The notes beneath the pieces are model-generated. The model did no database searches, had not been told where the DNA came from, and was given only the letters and a program-made list of their open reading frames with translations. The translations under genes were made by a program, and so were the position numbers. From Bauldia sp. (GTDB taxonomy: Bacteria > Pseudomonadota > Alphaproteobacteria > Rhizobiales > Kaistiaceae): DNA of 39,155 nt. The stretch is from contig JALHRF010000025.1 of NCBI GenBank assembly GCA_022841545.1, positions 1 to 39,155 on the forward strand, read 5' to 3'. This document shows, in pieces, positions 8,782 through 16,690 of the stretch (position 1 is its first letter; every line of letters starts with the position of its first letter).

Positions 8782-9984
8782 TCACGCCGCCACCGGCCGG
8801 AACCGCAGCGTGGCGAAGGTGATGGCGAGCGCGGCGAGCGCGCAGGCGGCCATGGTCGCGGTGAGCGGGATGGCGGTGCCGTCGAACAGCGCGCCGACCA
8901 GGCCCGCGCCGATCGCGCTGAGCCCGAACTGGAGCGTCCCCATCGGGCCGGAGGCGGTGCCCGCCTTCTCGCCGTGGGGGTCGAGCGCGAGCACCGTGCC
9001 TGGCGTGCCGACGAAGGCGAGGCCGGCGAAGGTGACCCAGACCAGCGGCAGGCCGACATGGAGCGGCGCGATGTCGAGGAGGGTGGCGAGGAACAGCGTC
9101 GTGCTCGCCGCGGCGCAGACGATGGTGGCGACCATCACCAGCCGCTCGGCGCCGAGCTTCCGCATCGCCGGTGCGCTGAACTGGGTGAGGCCGATGCCGA
9201 CGGTGGCGCAGGTCGCGAAGAGGAGCGAGTACTGCCAGGGTTTCAGGCCATGGACGCCCATGAAGAAGAAGGCGGAGCCGACGACGAAGGCGAAGAGCAC
9301 GGTCTGGACCAGGCCGGTGATCATGGTCAGCGCCATGAAGCGCCCGTCGAGCAGGAGGCCGCCATAGCCCGAGAAGGCGCGGCCGAAGCTCTTCCGGTCG
9401 CGCTGCGCGGGCGGCAGCGTTTCGGGCAGCAGGAAGAACACCATGGCGTGGCCGAGGAGGCCGATGAAGGCGTTCACCCAGAAGATCGATCGCCAGGAGA
9501 AGAATTCGATGAAGAAGCTGCCGGCGAGCGGCGCGATCAGCGGCGAGATGCCGAGGAGCAGGAAGGTCAGCGCCAGAAGCTGCGCCGCGCGCGGGCCGGT
9601 ATAGAGATCGCGGATCACGGCGCGAACGATCACCGCCGTCGCGCAGATGCCGAGGCCCTGGATGAAGCGGAGCACGATCAGCGTCTCGATGTCCGGAGCG
9701 AAGACGCAGCCGATGCCCGCCGCGATGAACAGGATCAGGCCGCCGATCAGCGGCGGCCGGCGGCCATAGGCGTCGGCGAGGGGCCCGTAGACCGGCTGCC
9801 CGACCGCAAGCGCCAGGAAGAAGGCGACCAGCGTCTGCTGCGCCGCGCCGACATCGGTGCCGAGGTCCGCCGCGATCACCGGCAGGCCGGGCATGTACAT
9901 GTCGATCGCGATCGGCCCGACCGCCGACAGGAGGCCGAGCACCAGCGCGAAGCAGGCGAAGTGGGGATCGTGGCCGGTGGTCAT
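8782..9984 (-). CDS. Bcr/CflA-type MFS drug exporter
   Basis: 400 residues with about 12 hydrophobic segments. The N-terminus contains the DHA1/Bcr signature SAVGPIAIDMYMPGLP in the first helix, then the loop 2-3 MFS motif GPLADAYGRRPPLIGG and the helix 4-5 region LRFIQGLGICATAVIVRAVIRDLY. These are hallmarks of the Bcr/CflA subfamily of proton-coupled drug:H+ antiporters (bicyclomycin, chloramphenicol and related). Substrate cannot be told from sequence. It sits between the toxin-antitoxin pair and the divergent DGQHR gene, with no evident ribosome site beyond a weak purine stretch. The ATG gives the usual family N-terminus. No regulator gene adjoins it. Confidence 0.9.
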   Translation of the reverse strand: MTTGHDPHFACFALVLGLLSAVGPIAIDMYMPGLPVIAADLGTDVGAAQQTLVAFFLALAVGQPVYGPLADAYGRRPPLIGGLILFIAAGIGCVFAPDIETLIVLRFIQGLGICATAVIVRAVIRDLYTGPRAAQLLALTFLLLGISPLIAPLAGSFFIEFFSWRSIFWVNAFIGLLGHAMVFFLLPETLPPAQRDRKSFGRAFSGYGGLLLDGRFMALTMITGLVQTVLFAFVVGSAFFFMGVHGLKPWQYSLLFATCATVGIGLTQFSAPAMRKLGAERLVMVATIVCAAASTTLFLATLLDIAPLHVGLPLVWVTFAGLAFVGTPGTVLALDPHGEKAGTASGPMGTLQFGLSAIGAGLVGALFDGTAIPLTATMAACALAALAITFATLRFRPVAA

Positions 9985-10147
9985 GGCTGTGCGCGGGGTC
10001 GCGGGCGGCGGACGCTATCCGGGGACGCGAGCCGGGGCAACGTCGGACGTTGTGGTCACAGCGCGGCGACTACTTGTAATTAGACTCCACGCGAGCCTTG
10101 GCCAAATCCGACTATGGACGTCCGCGATCCCGAAAATTTCGATCAAA

Positions 10148-10167
10148 AACGTAGATGCATCTACGTT
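10148..10167. promoter_or_regulatory. Perfect 20-bp palindrome upstream of the DndB-like gene
   Basis: AACGTAGATGCATCTACGTT reads the same on both strands over all 20 bases. It lies in an A/T-rich stretch 114 bp before the DndB-like start, and a consensus TTGACA follows at 10185-10190. A dimeric repressor such as the DndB-like protein itself, or the nearby winged-helix protein, is a candidate binder. I do not recognise it as the site of a named regulator. Confidence 0.7.
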
Positions 10168-10214
10168 ATATGCGTCGGCGCCGGTTGACAGGTCGTCTAT
10201 TTTCCGGAACAGTA

Positions 10215-10251
10215 GGGCCGCTGGGAGGCTACCAACCGATCCCAGCGGCCC
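10215..10251 (+). promoter_or_regulatory. 11-bp leader hairpin before the DndB-like gene
   Basis: GGGCCGCTGGG (10215-10225) and CCCAGCGGCCC (10241-10251) are perfect complements with a 15-base loop, ending 15 bp before the AAGGAG ribosome site. There is no T-tract after it, so it is more likely a leader structure or operator than a terminator. Confidence 0.6.
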
Positions 10252-10281
10252 GCAAGCCATAGCGATAAGGAGATACCGCTT

Positions 10282-11559
10282 ATGCACACCGAAGTTACCA
10301 TCCCCGCCGACCGGGTCAAACCGATCATCGTCGAGTCGCCCCAAACACCCGCAATGGTGGCGCAGGAGGAAGCATCGAATACCGGTGGGATGGCCCTCCC
10401 CGGAGTTCTGTTCAAGCAAGGTGACCGCTACTGCATCAGCACGGCAATTCACATGCGGCGAATCCGGAGCAGGCTCCTGGAGGTCAGGTCAGCCCGGGCG
10501 AAGGGGGGCGTCGCAGATGTGCAGGCCGCTACGAACCGCCCCGTAATGAACGACCATGTCGCGAGCATCGCTAGCTATCTGCGCGACAATGTGGGCGCTC
10601 GCTACATCCTGCCTCCTATGACGCTGAATGTTCAGGAGCGGATATCGGTCTACATGCCCCACTACGTGGCGCAAGGACATTTCGGATCGGTGTTCCTCGT
10701 GATCCCCGAGACAGCGCATCTCTCGGTAACCGACGGCGGGCACCGCACGACCGCGATCGTTCATGCCTACGAAAACATGAACGAGGAACAGCGCGCCGAG
10801 TTCGACCGGGACGCCGTTTCGGTCATGATCACGCTCGAGGGTGAGATCACCCAGATTCATCAGGACTTTGCCGACTGCTCCAAGACCAAGCCTCTTCCCG
10901 CATCGCAACTCGCCGCATACGACCGTCGCAATCCCGCCAACGGTCTCGTGCTCGACCTCGTCGAGCGCTGCCGGCTCTTCACCGACAAGATCGACAGCAC
11001 GTCGAAGACCCTGAGCAGCACCAGCACCAACCTGTTTCTGACGAATCAGGTCAGACAGTTGGTCAAGGAGTTGCTCGTCGGCGATTATGCGATGTCGGAC
11101 GACAGCTTCGAGTCGAAGGCCAAGGAACTGCTCGGTTCATCCGGGACTGCCCACTATCAGGATCAGCTTGGCCAATTCGGCGAGTTCGTCGATATCGTTA
11201 CCGACTCGGTGCCTGTCCTGGCGGAGATCGCGTCCCTGCCCGCCGGCACGCCGCGGAACATTATAAGAGACCGTCGCGCGGAGGGATGGATTTGCCTGAC
11301 GGCCACTGGGATGGTCATCATCGGCCGGATCGGATACGAACTTTTCCGTGACCGACGCGCCGACTGGCGCGATGTCGCGCGACGGCTTGGCAATGTTGAC
11401 TGGAGCCGCGATGCATCGCTCTGGCGGAACAACATCGTCCGCGCGGGAAAGATGACCACCCAACGCGCCCCCGTCCGACTTGCGGTCGAGAATGTTCGCC
11501 GGAGCATCGGGCTTACGCCCAACTCCAAGCTCGATGTGGACCTCGCTCAGGCGGCATGA
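10282..11559 (+). CDS. DndB/DGQHR-family protein, orphan
   Basis: 425 residues with a strong ribosome site (AAGGAG, 9 bp before ATG). The diagnostic part is LSVTDGGHRTTAIVHAYE at about residues 151-168, a variant of the DGQHR motif of DndB-type proteins. It is preceded by LPPMTLNVQE and followed by VSVMITLEGEITQIHQDFADCSKTKP, also in line with DndB. DndB is the transcriptional regulator of DNA phosphorothioation (dnd) loci, and its DGxHR core resembles the ParB-like fold. No dndA, C, D or E gene is present here, so it is an orphan. The C-terminal third (GWICLTATGMVIIGRIGYELF..., NNIVRAGK) is also typical of the longer DGQHR proteins. Lower G/C than the flanking housekeeping genes suggests acquisition. 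Its function may be regulatory or defence-related; this is inference. Confidence 0.75.
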   Translation: MHTEVTIPADRVKPIIVESPQTPAMVAQEEASNTGGMALPGVLFKQGDRYCISTAIHMRRIRSRLLEVRSARAKGGVADVQAATNRPVMNDHVASIASYLRDNVGARYILPPMTLNVQERISVYMPHYVAQGHFGSVFLVIPETAHLSVTDGGHRTTAIVHAYENMNEEQRAEFDRDAVSVMITLEGEITQIHQDFADCSKTKPLPASQLAAYDRRNPANGLVLDLVERCRLFTDKIDSTSKTLSSTSTNLFLTNQVRQLVKELLVGDYAMSDDSFESKAKELLGSSGTAHYQDQLGQFGEFVDIVTDSVPVLAEIASLPAGTPRNIIRDRRAEGWICLTATGMVIIGRIGYELFRDRRADWRDVARRLGNVDWSRDASLWRNNIVRAGKMTTQRAPVRLAVENVRRSIGLTPNSKLDVDLAQAA

Positions 11560-11666
11560 TCTTTCGTGCTGTGCCGCTGTGACCGATGGTCCAGTGCTGG
11601 CCTGCCGCAGCAGCGAGCGCGAAAGTTCAATCTTCTCGCCGGCCTCGCCTCTCGGGAGGATCTGAC

Positions 11667-11975
11667 ATGACCGCAAGAGTGACGGAGGCAATGGTTGCCG
11701 CTGGTGGCGATGTCCTGTTGCGACACGTCAACGCGCTGGAACAAGTGATCTACGTCGCATTCCGCGAGGCGCTCACCGCCTCCCTGTCCACGCCCGGCTC
11801 CGGCGCGGCGGGTGAGTCAGAGCGCGAAGAAAGGCTTGTTGTCCTCGCGGAACTGCTCCTGCGACTGGATGCCAGCGGCGATCTACCCGCCGAAGGTCTG
11901 GCAGGGCTGCAACGTCTCACACGCTCAGCGCTCGGACGGGAGGGACAAGGGGATGGCGAAGCCGGTGAGCAATGA
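11667..11975 (+). CDS. Small helical protein of unknown function
   Basis: 102 residues from an ATG with a good ribosome site (GGGAGGATCTGAC). The frame extends upstream but without a better start. The sequence is predicted to be all helical (HVNALEQVIYVAFREAL, ERLVVLAELLLRL) with a Gly/Glu-rich tail. No family is recognised. It follows the DndB-like gene on the same strand after 107 bp and could be cotranscribed with it. Real-gene status rests on the ribosome site and absence of a better gene on either strand. Confidence 0.5.
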   Translation: MTARVTEAMVAAGGDVLLRHVNALEQVIYVAFREALTASLSTPGSGAAGESEREERLVVLAELLLRLDASGDLPAEGLAGLQRLTRSALGREGQGDGEAGEQ

Positions 11976-12069
11976 TCACTCCCACACCGGGCCGCGAAGG
12001 CACCTGAAAAGGGGACACGGGCCATGCACGGATCGCGCTCGCCGGCTAAGCTCTCCCGTGCCTGCGGAA

Positions 12070-12315
12070 TCACTCTTTGCGAAGCCGCAAGAGCACTTTC
12101 TTGCCGGACTGATGGCGCTCGACGCGCCCAGCTTCGATGAGCCTCCCGATAATCGTCCAAGAGAGCATGTTCTTGTAGGGCTTCGCGGTCGTGATTCCCA
12201 AGCTCTCCGCGATCTCGGCGTTGGTCAGGCCGTCGGGATGCTGATCGAGAAGCCCCGCCACCGCCTGCTCAAGTTTGAGCAAGCCATCCTGGGCTTGCTG
12301 ATGGGGCGACGACAT
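12070..12315 (-). CDS. Small winged-helix DNA-binding protein
   Basis: 81 residues starting MSSPHQQAQDGLLKLEQ. A longer frame to 12531 runs antisense to the divergent gene and is rejected. The core DGLTNAEIAESLGITT is a helix-turn-helix, and the following WTIIGRLIEAGRVERH plus GKKVLLRLRK is a recognition helix and basic wing, as in MarR/GntR-like minimal winged helices. No effector domain. The start is 40 bp from the divergently transcribed unknown gene, an arrangement typical of a regulator controlling its neighbour. It may also act on the DndB-like promoter palindrome. Family not named. Confidence 0.65.
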   Translation of the reverse strand: MSSPHQQAQDGLLKLEQAVAGLLDQHPDGLTNAEIAESLGITTAKPYKNMLSWTIIGRLIEAGRVERHQSGKKVLLRLRKE

Positions 12316-12355
12316 GCGGGGACTCTCACTGCTGAGCCGAGGACCGGAAGCACCA

Positions 12356-12622
12356 ATGAGCAAACACGAATATGCATTCGACGTAAAGTTGTTCGCCGTA
12401 GTTCGGGTGGAAGCGGACAGCCTTGCGCGAGCCAAACGAGCCATCGTAAAGGCGCTCGATTGCGCGAGCTTCAACGTCTCCTTTGAGCATGCGCAAGGCG
12501 CGGTCAGGGTGACGGAGGCTTCAGTCGACATTGACGAAAGCGGCGGGCCGGACCTTTTCGAAGTCGATGGGGAGTTCGTCTACGAGGATGAATATGAGGA
12601 GAAGGACAGTAGCCAGACCTGA
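12356..12622 (+). CDS. Small acidic protein of unknown function
   Basis: 88 residues from the ATG preceded by GGAAG at good spacing. Layout: a beta strand (YAFDVKLFAVVRVEA), a helix (SLARAKRAIVKALDCA), two strands (FNVSFEH, AVRVTEASVDI) and a very acidic tail (FEVDGEFVYEDEYEEKD). The beta-alpha-beta-beta core plus acidic tail is seen in several small mobile-element and plasmid proteins, but I cannot assign a family. Acidic mimicry of DNA is possible but unsupported. It diverges from the winged-helix gene with 40 bp between the starts and ends 70 bp before the HPr gene, which reads the other way. Confidence 0.6.
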   Translation: MSKHEYAFDVKLFAVVRVEADSLARAKRAIVKALDCASFNVSFEHAQGAVRVTEASVDIDESGGPDLFEVDGEFVYEDEYEEKDSSQT

Positions 12623-12692
12623 CGGTCAGCCGCCGAACGAGCGGAGATACGCTCGGCGGGTGGTGGCGCATTGGTACTCTGAACCCCCGTTC

Positions 12693-12989
12693 CTACCCCT
12701 CTTCCCCGAAATAGTCGGCGACGAGGGCGGCGAGTGCGTCCAGGGCATCCTCGGCGTCGGAGCCCTCGGCGGTGACGCGGATCACCGAGCCCGGGCTCGC
12801 GGCGAGCATCATCAGGCCCATGATCGAGGTGCCGCCGACGGTGGTGACGTCCTTGGTGACCGTGATTTCGGCCTCGTAGCGTTCCGCGGTCTGGACGAAT
12901 TTCGCGGCGGCGCGGGCGTGAAGGCCGCGCTTGTTGACGATCGTCAGGTCGCGGTGGAGAAGCCCGCTCACGGTCGCGCCGGACGTCAT
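12693..12989 (-). CDS. ptsH: HPr phosphocarrier protein
   Basis: 98 residues. The active-site His24 is in NKRGLHARAAAKFV, and the regulatory serine region is GTSIMGLMMLAA, with Ser55 matching HPr Ser46, the HprK target. HPr accepts phosphate from enzyme I and passes it to EIIA proteins. In rhizobia this PTS has no sugar permease and acts as a regulatory relay linked to carbon/nitrogen status and the ChvG/ChvI system. It overlaps the EIIA gene by an ATGA junction and is the last gene of the chvI-chvG-hprK-EIIA-HPr run. Enzyme I is not in the window. Confidence 0.95.
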   Translation of the reverse strand: MTSGATVSGLLHRDLTIVNKRGLHARAAAKFVQTAERYEAEITVTKDVTTVGGTSIMGLMMLAASPGSVIRVTAEGSDAEDALDALAALVADYFGEEG

Positions 12990-13387
12990 TTTCCGTTGAG
13001 CACCTGGCTTGCGACGTTGATGTATTTCCGCCCGGCGTCCTGCGCGTCGGTGATCGCCTGGGCGAGCGGCTTCTCGCCGCGGACGCTCGCGAGCTTGATC
13101 AGCATCGGCAGATTGGCGCCGGCGATGACCTCGACCTTGTTCGCCTCCATCACCGAGATGGCGAGGTTCGACGGCGTGCCGCCGAACATGTCGGTGAGCA
13201 GGATCACGCCGGAGCCGTCGTTGACGCGCCCGACCGCCTCGAGGATGTCCTGCCGGCGCCGCTCGACATCGTCGTCGGGGCCGATCGACACCGTCTCGAT
13301 CTGCGTCTGCGGGCCGACCACATGTTCGAGCGCCGCCCGGAATTCCACGGCCAGCTTGCCGTGGGTCACGAGAACAAGTCCGATCAT
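12986..13387 (-). CDS. Mannose-type PTS EIIA regulatory component
   Basis: 133 residues of the EIIA-Man family: His9 in VLVTHGKLA is the phosphorylated residue; GVILLTDMFGGTPSNLAI and VEVIAGANLPMLIKL are the family core. There is no linked EIIB, IIC or IID, so it is a regulatory EIIA (named PtsM, ManX or EIIAMan in rhizobia and Caulobacter relatives) and not part of a sugar importer. It starts within the hprK stop (ATGA) and ends within the ptsH start (ATGA), so it should be made in proportion to both. Phosphate flow HPr to EIIA is inferred from family and context. Confidence 0.93.
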   Translation of the reverse strand: MIGLVLVTHGKLAVEFRAALEHVVGPQTQIETVSIGPDDDVERRRQDILEAVGRVNDGSGVILLTDMFGGTPSNLAISVMEANKVEVIAGANLPMLIKLASVRGEKPLAQAITDAQDAGRKYINVASQVLNGK

Positions 13388-13980
13388 CGCGATCTGGTTT
13401 TCCCTGACCCGTTCCCTGTCATCCGTCCTTCACGAGGCGTCTGCACGCCGCCCCGCCGGGGCGCGCTATCTTGACCAATCGATTCCGCAACGCAAGAGGC
13501 TTCGGTCGTCGCGGGGGCGATCGCGGTCTCGGGCCGCGCCGCCCTGACGAGACGACCGAGCGCGAAGCGGACCCGCGCCGCAGCGTCGCCGACGCCGATC
13601 GGCAGCATCAGCCGCGGCAGAACGACGCCCATCACGTTTGCCTCCATCTCCGCGGGCTCGGGCATGCGCGGGCATTGGTCCGGCGGCAGCAGATCCACGA
13701 CGAGCGCGATCGCGACCGGCGAGACATGGGCGATGTCGACGATGCCCAGGCCGCGCACCTCGAGCTTGCCGGCGAGCGCCGTCGGTGCCCTGGCGAAGAG
13801 GCGGCCGCCCGCTACGGCGAGCTCGACGCGGTCGTCGGCGATCAGTTGGTTCAGGGCGGGGTCGCGGTCGATCAGGCCGAGGACGAGCGACGACTTGCCG
13901 CTCCCCGAGGCTCCCCGGACAAGGACGCCGTGCGCGCCGATGGCGACGGCGGAGGCATGCACGGTTTCGGGCAGGCTCAT
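13384..13980 (-). CDS. hprK: HprK, HPr kinase/phosphorylase (short alphaproteobacterial form)
   Basis: 198 residues. Walker A GASGSGKSS at 23-31, LIADDRVEL, and the HprK signature EVRGLGIVDI are all present. It lacks the N-terminal domain of the Gram-positive enzyme, as usual for alphaproteobacteria, so only the catalytic half is kept. It phosphorylates the serine of HPr. An odd feature is a C-terminal extension of about 45 residues after the conserved region, low in complexity and rich in Arg, Gly and Ser (SAPRRGGVQTPREGR), beyond the approximately 150 residues expected. Both ends overlap neighbours by ATGA: chvG stop with hprK start and hprK stop with the EIIA start. Confidence 0.92.
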   Translation of the reverse strand: MSLPETVHASAVAIGAHGVLVRGASGSGKSSLVLGLIDRDPALNQLIADDRVELAVAGGRLFARAPTALAGKLEVRGLGIVDIAHVSPVAIALVVDLLPPDQCPRMPEPAEMEANVMGVVLPRLMLPIGVGDAAARVRFALGRLVRAARPETAIAPATTEASCVAESIGQDSAPRRGGVQTPREGRMTGNGSGKTRSR

Positions 13981-15758
13981 TCGGCGGGAAGCCGCACCAC
14001 GAATCGCGCCCCGACAATCTCCGGCGATTCGCCGGGCGGGGACGCCGCCCGGGTGCGGTTCTCGGCGACGATCGTGCCGCGATGCGCCTCCACGATCTGC
14101 TTCGAGATCGACAGGCCGAGGCCTGAGTTCTGGCCGAAGGATTCCTGGTCGGAACGGTCGGTATAGAAGCGCTCGAAAATGCGCTCGAACTGGTCGTCGC
14201 GGATCCCCGGCCCCTCGTCCTCGACGCTCACCTCGACTCCCCCGGCCTTCATCGGCCTGAGCCGGACGCGGACGGTGCCGTCCTTGCGGCAGAACGAGCG
14301 GGCATTGTCGATGAGGTTGTTGAACACCTGGCCAAGACGGATGTCGTGGCCGAGGACGAAATAATCTTCCGGCTCGGCGCGCTGGATGTCGAGCTGGAAT
14401 TTCGGACCGCCCGGCGGCGTGGTGTCGCGCATCATGCCGACGACCGTCTCCAGGACCTGCCGGATATTGACCGGGGCTGCGTCCTGCCGCGCGAGCTCGG
14501 CGTCGAGCCGGGAGGCGTTGGAGATGTCGCTGATCAGCCGGTCGAGACGGCGGACGTCGTGCTGGATGATCGCCGCCAGCCGCGCCTTGGCCTCGTCGGT
14601 CCTGGCCAGCGGCAGGGTCTCGACGGCGCTTCTGAGCGAGGTCAGCGGATTCTTGAGCTCGTGCGCAACGTCCGCGGCGAAGCTCTCGATCGCCTCGATG
14701 CGGTTATAGAGCGCGGAGGTCATGTCGCGGACCGCCTGGCTGAGATGGCCAATCTCATCGCCGCGATGGCTGTAGTCGGGGATTTCGGGCCGCGACATCA
14801 TGCCCCCGTGGCGGACGCGGTCGGCGGCGTCGGCGAGGCGGCGGAGCGGCGCTGCAATGGTGCCGGCGAGCAGGATGGAGAGGAGCACGGTGACAGTGGC
14901 GGCGACCACGAAGACGCGGACGATCGCGAGCCGCTCGGCGTGGACGATGGCGTCGATATCGCCGGCCTCGGTCGACAAAAGGAGCGACCCGTAGACCGTG
15001 CCGTAGCGCTGGATCGGCACCGCCACCGACACGATCAGCTCGCCGCGATCGGTGACCCGGACGATGTTCTGCGCCGTGCCCTTGAGCGCGCTCTCGACCT
15101 CGACATAGCCCTTGCCGTTGGCCGAGCCGAGCTCCTTGTAGAGCGGCAGGTCGCTCTTCTGGAGCCAGAGGTTGATCGTCTGCCAGACCCGGTCCATCAG
15201 CGGCCGCTCGGCAGCAGGGGCCGGCAGGTCGAACCCGAGGACCTGGCCGCGGGCGTAAAGGTGACGCGAGTCGATGACCAGCGCGCCGTCGCGGTCATAG
15301 ATGCGGGCCCGGGTCCGCGTCGGCGAGATCAGCCGCCGCAGGATCGGCGCGGCCCGTTCCGGATTGATGCCGAACTCATAGGCATCGAACACCTCCACGG
15401 CGGACGCGGCGCTGCCGCCGGCCTCGAGGTCGAGGAGGCTGTCGGGATCGATTGCCGAGGGGTTCGGCGCCATCGTCGACGACGTGCCCAGAGCGCCGGC
15501 GATGATCTCGCCCTGGACCAGCAGACTCGCCACCCGCGCGTCGGTGAGGCCGGCGCGGAACTGGTTGACGTAGAGGATGCCCGAGACGAGCACCACGAGC
15601 GCCGCGAGGTTGACGACGATGATGCGGCGGGTGAGGCTCGAAAAGACGTGCAGGCCGACGAAGCGGCTGAAGCCGCCCTGGTGGCGGCGCGCACGCGGTT
15701 TGGCGGAGTCCTCCGCCTCGGTCTCGCGTATGGTCTGGTCTTCGGTCGTTGCCGTCAT
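13977..15758 (-). CDS. chvG: ChvG/ExoS sensor histidine kinase
   Basis: 593 residues. A positively charged cytoplasmic N-terminus precedes TM1 (about 45-65), a periplasmic sensor domain of about 210 residues, TM2 (about 278-300), HAMP, and the H-box with phosphoacceptor His366 in ADVAHELKNPLTSL. The ATPase is intact (NLIDNARSF, DEGPGI, GLGLSISKQIVEAH). The sensor domain contains RARIYDRDGALVIDSRHLY, typical of ChvG. With ChvI it responds to acid or envelope stress and controls exopolysaccharide, motility and virulence genes in rhizobia and Agrobacterium; ExoR, its periplasmic inhibitor, is not in the window. It starts 29 bp after chvI and overlaps hprK by 4 bp. Identity is supported by both sequence and synteny. 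Confidence 0.94.
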   Translation of the reverse strand: MTATTEDQTIRETEAEDSAKPRARRHQGGFSRFVGLHVFSSLTRRIIVVNLAALVVLVSGILYVNQFRAGLTDARVASLLVQGEIIAGALGTSSTMAPNPSAIDPDSLLDLEAGGSAASAVEVFDAYEFGINPERAAPILRRLISPTRTRARIYDRDGALVIDSRHLYARGQVLGFDLPAPAAERPLMDRVWQTINLWLQKSDLPLYKELGSANGKGYVEVESALKGTAQNIVRVTDRGELIVSVAVPIQRYGTVYGSLLLSTEAGDIDAIVHAERLAIVRVFVVAATVTVLLSILLAGTIAAPLRRLADAADRVRHGGMMSRPEIPDYSHRGDEIGHLSQAVRDMTSALYNRIEAIESFAADVAHELKNPLTSLRSAVETLPLARTDEAKARLAAIIQHDVRRLDRLISDISNASRLDAELARQDAAPVNIRQVLETVVGMMRDTTPPGGPKFQLDIQRAEPEDYFVLGHDIRLGQVFNNLIDNARSFCRKDGTVRVRLRPMKAGGVEVSVEDEGPGIRDDQFERIFERFYTDRSDQESFGQNSGLGLSISKQIVEAHRGTIVAENRTRAASPPGESPEIVGARFVVRLPAE

Positions 15759-15787
15759 CGGGTCGCGTGGCGGCGTTCCCCGCGCCG

Positions 15788-16489
15788 TCAGACCTCCTTG
15801 AATCGATAGCCTACCCCATAGAGGGTCTCGATCATGTCGAATTCGGGATCGACGACCTTGAACTTCTTTCGGAGCCGCTTGATGTGGCTGTCGATGGTCC
15901 GGTCGTCGACATAGACCTGATCGTCATAGGCCGCATCCATCAGCGCATTCCGGCTCTTGACCACGCCGGGACGGTGGGCGAGCGCGTAGAGGATCAGGAA
16001 CTCGGTCACCGTGAGGGTCACCGGCTGGGTGTTCCAGGTGCAGGTGTGGCGCTCCTGGTCCATGGACAGCGCGCCGCGGTCGAGGATCTTCGCCGCCTCG
16101 GTCTGCTTGGGCGCGGAGGCGTCGCGCGGCTGGAAGCGGCGGAGCACGGCCTTGACCCGCTCGACCAGGAGGCGCTGCGAGAACGGCTTCTTGATGAAGT
16201 CGTCGGCGCCCATCTTGAGGCCGAACAGTTCGTCGATCTCGTCGTCCTTGGAGGTGAGGAAGATGACCGGCAGGTCGGTCTTCTGGCGGAGGCGGCGGAG
16301 AAGCTCCATGCCGTCCATCCGCGGCATCTTGATGTCGAGGATGGCAAGGTCCGGCAACACGCTCTGGAAGCCGTCGAGGGCGGAGGCGCCGTCGGTATAG
16401 GTCTGCACCCGGTAGCCCTCGGATTCGAGCGCGATGGAAACCGAAGCGAGAATGTTGCGATCGTCGTCGACCAGAGCGATCGTCGGCAT
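15788..16489 (-). CDS. chvI: ChvI OmpR-family response regulator
   Basis: 233 residues. Receiver domain [17 protein letters not shown] with phosphoacceptor Asp52 ([13 protein letters not shown]), conserved Thr and Lys ([20 protein letters not shown]), then a winged-helix output domain ending [17 protein letters not shown] and [13 protein letters not shown]. First gene of the operon and partner of ChvG. The roughly 200 bp upstream hold two small G/C hairpins but no clear promoter. In many Rhizobiales the next gene upstream is pckA on the other strand; here it is replaced by a sugar-transport operon. Confidence 0.95.
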   Translation of the reverse strand: MPTIALVDDDRNILASVSIALESEGYRVQTYTDGASALDGFQSVLPDLAILDIKMPRMDGMELLRRLRQKTDLPVIFLTSKDDEIDELFGLKMGADDFIKKPFSQRLLVERVKAVLRRFQPRDASAPKQTEAAKILDRGALSMDQERHTCTWNTQPVTLTVTEFLILYALAHRPGVVKSRNALMDAAYDDQVYVDDRTIDSHIKRLRKKFKVVDPEFDMIETLYGVGYRFKEV

Positions 16490-16628
16490 GGATGTCGAGC
16501 TCCGTCTAAGGCGGGCAGGCGAACCCTCAGCCCAAGGGGTATGATGGCGGGAGCCTTGTAGCCATCATTACGCGGAAAGTATGGCGTTAGCATACCGGAT
16601 CGGCGGATTTCCGCCAACCCGGCGATTG

Positions 16629-16650
16629 GCGGGGCCCAATGCGGCCCCGC
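16629..16650 (-). terminator. G/C hairpin after the sugar operon, possible terminator
   Basis: A perfect 8-bp stem GCGGGGCC/GGCCCCGC with a 6-base loop lies 41 bp after the last gene's stop. A second palindrome GGCGGATTTCCGCC at 16602-16615 follows. No T-tract, so the terminator role is tentative. Confidence 0.4.
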
Positions 16651-16690
16651 GGCAGCCCACGAACGGCCGGGGAAGCGACCCCTCGCCGCC

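Noticed and set aside
12630-12660. Hairpin CGAGCG/CGCTCG region between the acidic gene and HPr
   Set aside because: Only 6 bp of clean pairing with ambiguous alternatives and no T-tract; not listed as a terminator.
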